Assembly: GCF_965118635.1 (NCBI RefSeq)
Contig: NZ_CBCPHV010000003.1
Span: forward strand, 186,001 to 250,000
Reading direction: 5' to 3'
DNA length: 64,000 bases
From: Empedobacter brevis_A
GTDB taxonomy: Bacteria > Bacteroidota > Bacteroidia > Flavobacteriales > Weeksellaceae
In this document: one piece after another, positions 26,433-34,397 of the stretch
Position numbering within the stretch: the first letter of the stretch is position 1
How the letters are laid out: each line of letters starts with the position of its first letter
Translations under genes and position numbers: made by a program
Notes under the pieces: model-generated
The model's input: only the letters and a program-made list of their open reading frames with translations
What the model was told of the DNA's origin: nothing
Databases searched by the model: none

Positions 26433-27650
26433 ATGAAGTACGTAGCGGTTGTTCTTGCGTATGCAATGCTATTTATGGGAAGTTGTAGCAAGAAAAACGA
26501 ACAAAAAGAGGAAGTTAGAAAGAAGGATCCTAATGCTTTACGCTATGATTCATTGGATTGGAAAGCAGATTTCAAGCCAATGAAGTACACACAAGCAGAA
26601 CTTAATGACTACAGAGACAAAGTAAATACCTTTTACAATGACTTTTGGGTAGATGGAAAAGTAAGTGGAGGTCTACTGGTTGTGAAGAATGGACAAGTAC
26701 TTTTAGAAAAATACCAAGGTATGGCAGACCAAAGACATAACCGTCCTATAACTGCCGAAACACCAATTCATATCGCATCTATCTCGAAGGTTTTTACATC
26801 TATGGCAATCCTTAAGCTTGTAGAAAAAGGTAAAATCAAACTAGATCAAAAAGTAAATACAATATTAGAAGGTTTTCCTTACGACGATATCACGGTACGA
26901 GATTTATTAAGTCACCGCAGTGGTTTACCAAATTATGCCAACGTGTTGTGGAATAATAAAAAGGTAATGATGGATCGTTCGAAACCAATTTCTAATCAAG
27001 ATGTGTTAGATATTTTTAAAGAATTTGATGTAAAACAAATTCGACCAGCAGACAAAGGTTTTTATTACTCGAATACCAATTTCGCTTTTCTTGCTCTTAT
27101 CATCGAAAAGATTATGAAAATGGATTATCCAAAAGCGATGAAATATATGATTTTTGACCCGCTTGAGATGAAAAACACCTTTGTTTTTGAGTATGATCGC
27201 GATAAAGATACAGTAGCACGTTCGTACAAATACAATGGATACGAGTGGGCTTGGGATGATTTTGACCGTACTTATGGCGATAAAAACATCTACTCAACAC
27301 CAAGAGATCTATACAAATTAGATGTAGCCATGTATTCAGATGATTTCTTGCCGAAGAATATCAAGAAAGAGGCATTCAAAGGATATAGTTATGAGCAAAA
27401 AGGTTTTAAGAATTATGGACTAGGAATGCGCTTATTAGAATACGATAATGGTAAAAAACTATTGTATCATAACGGTTGGTGGCATGGGAATAATACTGTT
27501 TTTGTACACGATATAAACAATCAATTCACCGTAATTGCATTAGGAAACAAACAGAACAAAAACATATACAGTAGTTTCAAGCTTGCAGGACTTACAGGAA
27601 CTTATCCATTAAAAGCACCTATTAAAGACTCATTAAAAGTACATAGATAG
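26433..27650 (+). CDS. class-C beta-lactamase-like serine hydrolase, lipoprotein
   Basis: The 405-residue product has a lipobox (MGSC, Cys18). The penicillin-binding-protein/AmpC fold motifs are clear: SxxK as Ser116-Ile-Ser-Lys119, YxN as Tyr212-Ser-Asn214, and a third box around HNGWWHG replacing the usual KTG. Enzymes of this family act as esterases or D-Ala-peptide hydrolases more often than as true beta-lactamases, and the altered third box supports that. It is 88 bp downstream of the methyltransferase and ends in a perfect hairpin. Envelope location is likely. Confidence 0.87.
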   Translation: MKYVAVVLAYAMLFMGSCSKKNEQKEEVRKKDPNALRYDSLDWKADFKPMKYTQAELNDYRDKVNTFYNDFWVDGKVSGGLLVVKNGQVLLEKYQGMADQRHNRPITAETPIHIASISKVFTSMAILKLVEKGKIKLDQKVNTILEGFPYDDITVRDLLSHRSGLPNYANVLWNNKKVMMDRSKPISNQDVLDIFKEFDVKQIRPADKGFYYSNTNFAFLALIIEKIMKMDYPKAMKYMIFDPLEMKNTFVFEYDRDKDTVARSYKYNGYEWAWDDFDRTYGDKNIYSTPRDLYKLDVAMYSDDFLPKNIKKEAFKGYSYEQKGFKNYGLGMRLLEYDNGKKLLYHNGWWHGNNTVFVHDINNQFTVIALGNKQNKNIYSSFKLAGLTGTYPLKAPIKDSLKVHR

Positions 27651-27680
27651 AAGATTTTCTAACAAAATATTCAAATAAAA

Positions 27681-27711
27681 CAAAGGCTTTCTTTATTAAA
27701 GAAAGCCTTTG
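27681..27711 (+). terminator. terminator of the serine-hydrolase gene
   Basis: Perfect 15-bp stem (CAAAGGCTTTCTTTA / TAAAGAAAGCCTTTG) 30 bp after the stop codon. There is a T-rich tail (GTTTGC) rather than a long U-run. Confidence 0.85.
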
Positions 27712-27824
27712 TTTGCTTAAAAGAATAATTTATTTTACTGATAATCAATACTTTTATTTTGATAATTAAATATAAAGTGTTAAATTAGAACTAATTAACA
27801 GTGAAAACAAAAAACTTATTCTTT

Positions 27825-28208
27825 ATGGCTGTAAAATACAACGTTATTCAAAAGGCATATCCAGGAAATCCTACTGCGCCTAAAAAGTTCTATGCAAATT
27901 CTATTGCCGATGGAGAAGTATCTCTTCGAAATTTAAGTAAAGAAATTGCGCAAACCTCATCTGTTAGTGAGAGTGATGTCTATGCAACATTGATAGATTT
28001 AGCCAAAATGTTATCTAAACATTTATCTAATGGTAAAATCGTTCGATTTGGTGATTTTGGTTCATTTCAAATAAGTATAAGTAGTGAAGGAATGGATTCG
28101 CAGAGCAAAGTAAATGCTTCCTCTATAAAAAGTGCTAAAATACTTTTTAGACCAGGCATTGATTTAAAAGATACTTTAGCAACTTTAAAATTTGAAAAAA
28201 AGAAATAA
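27825..28208 (+). CDS. HU-family DNA-binding protein (TIGR01201-like)
   Basis: From the ATG at 27825 the product is 127 residues and begins MAVKYNVIQKAYPGNP, as is normal for the long HU-like proteins of Bacteroidota; the frame also extends 8 codons upstream to a GTG. It has the helical N-terminal body (SLRNLSKEIAQTSSVSESDV), the turn GKIVRFGDFGSF that precedes the DNA-binding arm, and a C-terminal RPGIDLKDTL. It is a nucleoid protein that bends DNA. Two hairpins follow. Confidence 0.88.
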   Translation: MAVKYNVIQKAYPGNPTAPKKFYANSIADGEVSLRNLSKEIAQTSSVSESDVYATLIDLAKMLSKHLSNGKIVRFGDFGSFQISISSEGMDSQSKVNASSIKSAKILFRPGIDLKDTLATLKFEKKK

Positions 28209-28246
28209 ATATAATGTTTTTTTTCAGACTTCTAATTGAAGTTAAC

Positions 28247-28288
28247 AAAAACGTCAAGTAGTTTTTATTAAAACCACTTGACGTTTTG
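28247..28288. terminator. terminator of the HU gene
   Basis: A long hairpin (AAAACGTCAAGTAGTTTT against AAAACCACTTGACGTTTT with one mismatch) and a T-run on the plus strand. It stands just before a second hairpin. Confidence 0.85.
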
Positions 28289-28291
28289 TTT

Positions 28292-28332
28292 AAAACCTCC
28301 CTATCTTTTGTATAAAACGTAGGGAGGTTTTA
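28292..28332. terminator. second terminator, ending the convergent gene
   Basis: An 11-bp stem (AAAACCTCCCT / AGGGAGGTTTT, 19-nt loop) directly upstream of the minus-strand stop codon at 28342. Its A-run provides a U-tract on the minus strand. Confidence 0.82.
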
Positions 28333-28341
28333 TAAAATAGA

Positions 28342-28866
28342 TTAATTGATTTTTTCTAATTCACATATATAATTATTATAATCAATCATTTCTATATAAA
28401 TAACTTCTCCTTTTGTATTATATTTTAAATTATAAGATACTGAATTAATTAAATTGTAAACATGACTAAGATTTAAAAAGGATTCGACTAAAAATACTGG
28501 GTAATCTTTATCAGAATAAATAATATGTACATCAAAATTACCTGGTTGCATATCATAGGAATACTTTATTAATTGATTTTTTTCATTGAAATATTTAACA
28601 ATATATCCTTCTTTAGTTTTTGATAAACGAGGTTTTATTTGTTTAGTCTTTGTTACTAATTGATCAGGAAAAAAAGTTGGGGTATATAAATCAAAGTGTT
28701 TATTATAGAATAATAAATCTAATTTTTCTTTGGATTGTATGGTATCAAAAGATTGAGTGTGTACTTCTTCTCCTATATAACATGTGTTTTTAAATATATG
28801 TTCTTGAGAGAAAAGAGTTATATATATAGGTAGAAACAATAAGAAAATGAAATATTTTTTTAACAT
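28342..28866 (-). CDS. secreted protein of unknown function
   Basis: The 174-residue product has a signal peptide (to about ITLFSQ) and a beta-rich mature part with alternating aromatic and polar residues. I recognise no family motif. Two cysteines (in NTCYIGEE and NYICELEK) could form a disulfide. The gene is alone, with about 120 bp to the next gene. A periplasmic or surface role is the only inference possible. Confidence 0.55.
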   Translation of the reverse strand: MLKKYFIFLLFLPIYITLFSQEHIFKNTCYIGEEVHTQSFDTIQSKEKLDLLFYNKHFDLYTPTFFPDQLVTKTKQIKPRLSKTKEGYIVKYFNEKNQLIKYSYDMQPGNFDVHIIYSDKDYPVFLVESFLNLSHVYNLINSVSYNLKYNTKGEVIYIEMIDYNNYICELEKIN

Positions 28867-28986
28867 AACTAATGATTAACCAATTTAAATATAACAAGTT
28901 ATCTTAGTTAATATTGTTTGACTGAATAAAAAAGCTATTAAATAATTATATTTAACAGCTTTGTAAGTTATTGAAATCTATATTTC

Positions 28987-30099
28987 TTATTGCTTAATAT
29001 CCATTATATCTCGTAGAACATTCCCAAAGATATTAAACCCAAGAACCAAAAACATTATCGCTAATCCTGGTAGAATTGCCAAATGTTGTTTTCCTAAAAT
29101 AATATGATTATAATGTTCTTTTATAATATTTCCCCAAGACGGAGTAGGAGGTTGTGCCCCAATTCCAAGAAAACTAAGACCACTTTCTACTAAAATTGCC
29201 GAAGCAAAATTGGCAGCAGATATAACAATAATAGGTGCAACAACGTTAGGTAATATTTGATTAAAGATAATTCTAGTGTCCGAAAATCCTAATGCTTTTG
29301 CTGCCTCTACAAATTCTTTTTCTCTGTATGATAGGAATTGTCCGCGAACTACACGTGCTACTTCTACCCACATCGTTAGACCAACTGCAATAAATATCTG
29401 CCAAAAACCTTTACCAATTGCTAAGGTAATTGCAATTACCAAAAGTAGAGTAGGGATAGACCATACAACGTTTATCAACCACATAATAATGTTATCTGTT
29501 CGTCCCTTGTAATAACCTGCAAGAGCTCCCAAAGTGATTCCTACTACAAGTGAGATGAAAACAGCGATAAACCCGATAAGAAAAGAAATTCTTGTCCCAA
29601 TGATTAATCTCGAATAAAAGTCTCTTCCGTAAGAATCTGTTCCAAGTAAATAGGTTTTTGTAAAGATGAAATCTTTCTCTATATCCTGCGGTTTGATGTT
29701 ATGCTTAGTCCAAGTTGACAAATCTACCTTTACTGGTTCACCACTTAGTCCATTTCCTATGTATGGAATGTAAGTAATGCTTTGTCCATCTTTCTTGTAA
29801 GATGTAATACTTATTTGCTCCGAATCGATTTCTTTCCCAAATATATAGTCAGAAAAGTTGGTTTTTCCTGTATAATTAGGTAATGGGATTTCGATTGTTT
29901 TTTGCTTGTAACCTATTTGCGAATATGCAATGGTTAAGTCTTGTCTGTTTGCATTTTCTGTTTTGTCGGACGCAAAGACATAAGCAAAAATAGAGATGAT
30001 TGCAGCTAATACTATTACACTAAAAGAAAGAACACCAAGGGTGTTCTTTCTTAATTTATTGAATATTATTTGTGAAAATGAACCGTTTTCTTGTTCCAT
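28987..30099 (-). CDS. ABC transporter permease of the OppC/DppC type (orphan)
   Basis: The 370-residue permease has an N-terminal transmembrane helix (about 17-42), then an unusually large periplasmic insert (about 45-160), then the binding-protein-dependent permease core with five helices. The EAA motif EFVEAAKALGFSDTRIIFNQ marks the ATPase contact. Peptide/nickel permeases of the C type usually lack so long an insert. No OppB-type permease, ATPase or binding protein is encoded nearby, which is odd. Its ATG overlaps the prc stop by 1 nt (TAATG), so prc and the permease are co-translated. Substrate: perhaps oligopeptides. Confidence 0.82.
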   Translation of the reverse strand: MEQENGSFSQIIFNKLRKNTLGVLSFSVIVLAAIISIFAYVFASDKTENANRQDLTIAYSQIGYKQKTIEIPLPNYTGKTNFSDYIFGKEIDSEQISITSYKKDGQSITYIPYIGNGLSGEPVKVDLSTWTKHNIKPQDIEKDFIFTKTYLLGTDSYGRDFYSRLIIGTRISFLIGFIAVFISLVVGITLGALAGYYKGRTDNIIMWLINVVWSIPTLLLVIAITLAIGKGFWQIFIAVGLTMWVEVARVVRGQFLSYREKEFVEAAKALGFSDTRIIFNQILPNVVAPIIVISAANFASAILVESGLSFLGIGAQPPTPSWGNIIKEHYNHIILGKQHLAILPGLAIMFLVLGFNIFGNVLRDIMDIKQ

Positions 30100-32246
30100 T
30101 ATTTAATGTCTCTTAAAACGTTAACAGCTTCGTTTAAATAAAAGTCTTTTTGCATTCCTTTGAACCAATTGTTACGTTTTGCTTTTAATACAGTATCTGT
30201 TTTTGTAGTAGCCAAATCGTTTTGATTCATTGTAAATTTGAAATTGTTTTTATACTTGTCTAATGTTTCAAATTTCTTGATTTTATCTTCGCGAGTTTTA
30301 CGGAACGTTTTGTAATCTTCTAAGTTCAAAGGAATCTCTTTCACGTCTTCCATTGATTTGATGAACTTGAAACTTTCGTTCATTAAAGCTAAGTGAGCAT
30401 TGTTTTCTAAACGAGCTTTACTATTGGCTTTAATCTTCGCTAAGTCGAAAGTTGATGGCCATTTTGCAATAATCAACGGTTTGATTTGATCCCAGTTCAA
30501 GGCTTCTGGACGAGAAGCTTCGCTGATGTCTTCGTAAGTGAATTGATCAACCATTGCAACATCCGACTGAACTCCTTTCAATTGTGTAGAGCCTCCGTTT
30601 ACACGGTAGAATTTTTGTATCGTTAACTTAATAGCACCTAATTCATCTGTTCCTGACTGACGGTCTAAAGGCAAGATAGTTTGTACTGTACCTTTACCAA
30701 AGGTTTGTGGTGAACCCACGATAACAGCGCGACCATAGTCTTGCATTGCTGCAGCGAAAATCTCTGACGCAGATGCAGAAAGCTCGTTAACCATAACAAC
30801 TAATGGCCCGTCGTATGCGATAGAAGTATCTTTGTCTTCATGAATTTTAAGCATTCCGTCTGAGCGTCTTACCTGTACAATTGGTCCTTGATTAATGAAC
30901 AATCCAGAGATTTTAACAACCTCTTCTAGCGAACCACCTCCATTGTTTCTAACATCGAAAATAAGACCTTTGATGTTTTCTTTTTTCAAAATTTGGATTT
31001 CTTTCTTGATATCATCTGAAGGGTATCGACCGCCTTCTTTTCCCATAGGAGTGTAGAACTCAGGTAAATAGATGATTCCGTATTTATCTCCTTTCTCGTC
31101 TGTAATAACAGAAGAGCGAGCAAAGACTTCTTCCGATTCTATTACTTCACGAATCAAAGAGATTGTTTGTTGAGAACCGTCTTTTTTCTGAATAGTTAAG
31201 ACAACTTCTGTTCCTTTTTTCCCTTTAATTAGACGAATAGCATCGCTCAAAATCATTCCAACAATGTTTTTAGCTTCACCATTTCTTCCTTGTGCAACTT
31301 TAATGATCTTGTCGCCTACTTCTAATTTATTGCTTTTCCAAGCTGGTCCGCCAACAATTAATTCTGCAATTGTTGCGTATCCTCTTTTGTCTTGTATCTT
31401 GGCTCCAATTCCTTCCATTTGTCCAGACATTTCGAACTCGAAATCTTCTTTACTTGTTGGAGAGAAATATGTTGTATGTGGATCGTATTGTTCTGTGAAC
31501 GAGTTTAGATAAACGGAGAAATAGTTCTCGCGTTTTGTTTGTTTTATACGACGGAAATAATCAGAAATCAAGTCTTTTACTTCATCACGAGCGATTTTCT
31601 CTACTTCTGAAAATGGCGTGTCTTTTGTGATTTTCTTTTTTTCATCTGCCAAAGGATCTTTTGCAGGTTTTGTAGAAGAAGAGTTGTTTAATGAATCTTT
31701 CTTTTCACCTCTTAGTTCGTCTTGCATCGAAAGAATTTCTAGCATAACGTTATATTTCATGTATTTACGCCACAAATCTTTTGCACCGTTTTTATCTTTT
31801 GCATATTTTGATGTTTTGTAATCGATATTGAAATTCTCTTTTTGATTGAAATCAAAAGGTTTCGCTAAAGCCTCCATCGCATACTTTTCAGATTCAGCAA
31901 TACGTTTGTATATTGTATCTACAGTAGAATTGTAGAAACTTAAGTTTTCAGATTTGTAATAATCATCTAAGTTATGGTAATCTTTTTTGAATAAATCATA
32001 ATCAGATTGCAATAGAAAACGTTTGCTTGGATCGATGTTTTCTAAATATTTATTGAAAACATTTTCAGAAAATTTATCATCAATGGTAGCAGGTTTGTAA
32101 TGTAGATAAGTTAGGGTGTTTCGTGTATTTTTTACGATTAATTTTTCTCTTTCTTCATCTGTATCTAACATGGGTTTGCAAAAGCAAAAAACAAGCAAAC
32201 TCATTGATAAAAACGATAGTAAAACATACGTTTTTTTAATTAACAT
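30099..32246 (-). CDS. prc: carboxy-terminal (tail-specific) protease, S41 family
   Basis: The 715-residue periplasmic protease is the Tsp/Prc type. After an N-terminal signal sequence it has a helical N-terminal region, a PDZ domain (around GAKIQDKRGYATIAELIVGG) that binds protein C-termini, and the S41 catalytic core. The Ser-Lys dyad is in NELSASASEIFAAA and FGKGTVQ. A C-terminal DUF3340-like part follows. A Cys-rich FCFCKP end to the signal sequence leaves open whether it is lipidated. A TATATTTG -7 box is at 32288-32295. It cleaves misfolded or tagged envelope proteins. The permease gene overlaps its stop. Confidence 0.93.
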   Translation of the reverse strand: MLIKKTYVLLSFLSMSLLVFCFCKPMLDTDEEREKLIVKNTRNTLTYLHYKPATIDDKFSENVFNKYLENIDPSKRFLLQSDYDLFKKDYHNLDDYYKSENLSFYNSTVDTIYKRIAESEKYAMEALAKPFDFNQKENFNIDYKTSKYAKDKNGAKDLWRKYMKYNVMLEILSMQDELRGEKKDSLNNSSSTKPAKDPLADEKKKITKDTPFSEVEKIARDEVKDLISDYFRRIKQTKRENYFSVYLNSFTEQYDPHTTYFSPTSKEDFEFEMSGQMEGIGAKIQDKRGYATIAELIVGGPAWKSNKLEVGDKIIKVAQGRNGEAKNIVGMILSDAIRLIKGKKGTEVVLTIQKKDGSQQTISLIREVIESEEVFARSSVITDEKGDKYGIIYLPEFYTPMGKEGGRYPSDDIKKEIQILKKENIKGLIFDVRNNGGGSLEEVVKISGLFINQGPIVQVRRSDGMLKIHEDKDTSIAYDGPLVVMVNELSASASEIFAAAMQDYGRAVIVGSPQTFGKGTVQTILPLDRQSGTDELGAIKLTIQKFYRVNGGSTQLKGVQSDVAMVDQFTYEDISEASRPEALNWDQIKPLIIAKWPSTFDLAKIKANSKARLENNAHLALMNESFKFIKSMEDVKEIPLNLEDYKTFRKTREDKIKKFETLDKYKNNFKFTMNQNDLATTKTDTVLKAKRNNWFKGMQKDFYLNEAVNVLRDIK

Positions 32247-32287
32247 ATTGCGTTGGTATTATATAAATTAATAATTTAAGATTCCTT

Positions 32288-32295
32288 CAAATATA
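32288..32295 (-). promoter_or_regulatory. -7 box for prc
   Basis: TATATTTG on the minus strand, about 42 bp before the prc ATG. Part of a divergent pair with the plus-strand box at 32325. No clear -33. Confidence 0.5.
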
Positions 32296-32324
32296 AAACA
32301 AAAAGAAATTCGAAGGAAGTTTTT

Positions 32325-32332
32325 TACATTTG
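32325..32332 (+). promoter_or_regulatory. -7 box for surE
   Basis: TACATTTG on the plus strand, 32-39 bp before the surE ATG. Fits TAnnTTTG; -33 not clear. Confidence 0.5.
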
Positions 32333-32363
32333 TAAAAATGATGAATAAAAGTAAGAATAAAAT

Positions 32364-33128
32364 ATGGAAAGACCGCTAATTTTAGTTACAAATGATGACG
32401 GAGTAACTGCGCCTGGAATAAGAGCGTTAATAGAGATTGCAAAGGAGTTTGGAGAAGTTTATGTTGTTGCACCAGATAGTCCACAAAGTGGAATGGGGCA
32501 TGCGGTAACAATAAATTCGACTTTGTTTTGTGATGAAATAGAAGTAAATGCTGAAGTGAAAGAATATGCTTGTTCTGGAACGCCTGTGGATTGTGTGAAA
32601 TTAGCCGTTTCGCAAATTTTGCCTCGAAAGCCAGATTTATGTATTTCAGGAATTAATCATGGATCGAATTCATCGGTTAATGTGATTTATTCTGGTACAA
32701 TGTCGGCGGCTGTGGAAGCTGGGATTGAAGGGATTCCTGCAGTTGGTTTTTCGCTTTGTGATTTTGCTTATAATGCTGATTTTAAATCATCAGAGAAATT
32801 TATTAAAACAATTATTTCTCAAGTTCTTGAGCACAAATTACCAAAAGGAGTTGTATTGAATGTGAATATTCCTAAGCTGAAAGAATCAGAAATAAAAGGA
32901 ATAAAAGTTTGTCGCCAAGCTGATGCTAAGTGGGAAGAAAAATTTGATAAACGCGAAGATCCACGTGGAAGAGTGTATTATTGGATGAGTGGAGAGTTTA
33001 AAAATCTTGATAAAGGAGAAGATACAGATGAAAAAGCTTTAGAAGAAGGTTATATTTCTGTTGTTCCTGTTCGTTATGATTTGACTGCGCATCATTTTTT
33101 ACCAGATTTGAGAAATTGGGATTTGTAA
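32364..33128 (+). CDS. surE: 5'/3'-nucleotidase SurE
   Basis: The 254-residue enzyme removes phosphate from nucleoside monophosphates and is tied to survival in stationary phase. The metal site is at the N-terminus (TNDDGVTAPG, Asp-Asp), followed by PDSPQSGMGHAVT, a SGTPVDCVKLAV motif, and SGINHGSNSS. The length and order are standard. It is divergent from prc and ends with the bidirectional hairpin at 33147-33178. Cytoplasmic. Confidence 0.96.
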   Translation: MERPLILVTNDDGVTAPGIRALIEIAKEFGEVYVVAPDSPQSGMGHAVTINSTLFCDEIEVNAEVKEYACSGTPVDCVKLAVSQILPRKPDLCISGINHGSNSSVNVIYSGTMSAAVEAGIEGIPAVGFSLCDFAYNADFKSSEKFIKTIISQVLEHKLPKGVVLNVNIPKLKESEIKGIKVCRQADAKWEEKFDKREDPRGRVYYWMSGEFKNLDKGEDTDEKALEEGYISVVPVRYDLTAHHFLPDLRNWDL

Positions 33129-33146
33129 GATCTTAATTTTAAGCAT

Positions 33147-33178
33147 AAAAAAAGGACTTCAATAGAAGTCCTTTTTTT
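33147..33178. terminator. bidirectional terminator between surE and the TPR gene
   Basis: Perfect 10-bp stem (AAAGGACTTC / GAAGTCCTTT, loop AATA) with A-run and T-run on either side; serves both convergent genes. Confidence 0.93.
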
Positions 33179-33197
33179 ATGTTATTTATAGAAATAA

Positions 33198-34394
33198 TTA
33201 TTTTACTAATTTTTTCTCAGCATCACGATAGAACGTTTCTTTCTGATCGTTTCCTAATGTTTTGTAAGCTTGAATTAAGTTACGAATAACCTGACGGTTT
33301 TCAGGTTGAATTTCGTGCATTTTTTCAAGATAAGGAACTGCTTCTGTAAACAATGCTTTACGTTTTGCTTCGTTTGCATTGTAAATTTCTTTTTCTTTTT
33401 TAGATGTTCCTAAATTGTTGTTCATCGTTTCAACAATATCTTTGTCTGGCTGTAAAATAGCTAAAACTAAATTGTTGTAAGATTCGAAATGTTTAGGATT
33501 TAATTCAACTGCTTTTTTGAACATGTTTTTAGATTCAGCTACTTTGGAAGCATCATCTAAATATAAAACACCTAAATTATAATAGTTTTGCGCATCGTTT
33601 GGATTAATTTTAATCGCTTCTTCGATACGTTTTAACATTTTATCTGCATTTCCAGAAACTTGATAAATTCCTGTTGCAATGTTATTAATGTCTGCATCTG
33701 AAGGATATTTTGCAATAGCTTCTTCTACGATTGCATCGTATTTTTTACCATTATATAAACCATTAAGTGCTAAAACATACATGTCGCGATTGTAATCTTT
33801 TGTTTGATTAGCAGATTTACCTGTAAATCCTTTTGCTGCTAATTCTTTCAAAATAGCTAAAGATTTATCGTATTCATTCGCATTGTAAAAACAAATAGCC
33901 GCTTGGTATTTATAGATGTCTTCTTTAGTTCCTAAAGCTTCTACTAAGTTGTAAACATTTAAAAATTTTGTTCCAGCTTCAGTATATTGCTTAGCATCCA
34001 TTGCTTTGTTTGCAGCTTCTAATTCTTTGTTAGCTAAATTAGAAACTTCAGATTGTAACAAGAAACCGTATTTTGGTTGTAATGTAACTTCTTTTGCTTT
34101 TGCATAGTTTCCTGCAGCTGTAGCTTTATCTAAATCGGCTTGAGAATAATAAAATTCGTCTTTTTTAGTGTCTTTATTTTTGACTTGCCAAACTTTACCG
34201 TTTTCGTATTTAGATAATTTTGCTAAATCTTGACTTGCTTTTGTAACATCACCTTTTGCTAAGTTTTCTTTTGCTGATTTGTTATATTTTTCAGCTAAAA
34301 CTGTAGGTTCTGTTGTTAACTCTTCTGCGCTTGTTTGAGCAAATGATGTTGACATTGCTAAAACTAAACCTAAACTAAATAATAATTTTTTCAT
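33198..34394 (-). CDS. secreted tetratricopeptide-repeat protein
   Basis: The 398-residue product has a signal peptide (to about STSFAQ) and a solenoid of TPR units. The clearest ones contain ANEYDKSLAILKELA, NAQNYYNLGVLYLDDA-type helices and KHFESYNNLVLAIL. TPR domains mediate protein-protein contacts, here in the periplasm or at the outer membrane. The ATG lies 3 bp after the gyrA stop codon on the same strand, so it is probably co-transcribed with gyrA. No enzymatic motif is seen. Partner unknown. Confidence 0.82.
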   Translation of the reverse strand: MKKLLFSLGLVLAMSTSFAQTSAEELTTEPTVLAEKYNKSAKENLAKGDVTKASQDLAKLSKYENGKVWQVKNKDTKKDEFYYSQADLDKATAAGNYAKAKEVTLQPKYGFLLQSEVSNLANKELEAANKAMDAKQYTEAGTKFLNVYNLVEALGTKEDIYKYQAAICFYNANEYDKSLAILKELAAKGFTGKSANQTKDYNRDMYVLALNGLYNGKKYDAIVEEAIAKYPSDADINNIATGIYQVSGNADKMLKRIEEAIKINPNDAQNYYNLGVLYLDDASKVAESKNMFKKAVELNPKHFESYNNLVLAILQPDKDIVETMNNNLGTSKKEKEIYNANEAKRKALFTEAVPYLEKMHEIQPENRQVIRNLIQAYKTLGNDQKETFYRDAEKKLVK

Positions 34395-34397
34395 TGA

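Noticed and set aside
26433..27650. True class C beta-lactamase (resistance gene)
   Set aside because: SxxK and YxN are present but the third box is not KTG-like, and the protein is a lipoprotein; a generic serine hydrolase is the safer call.
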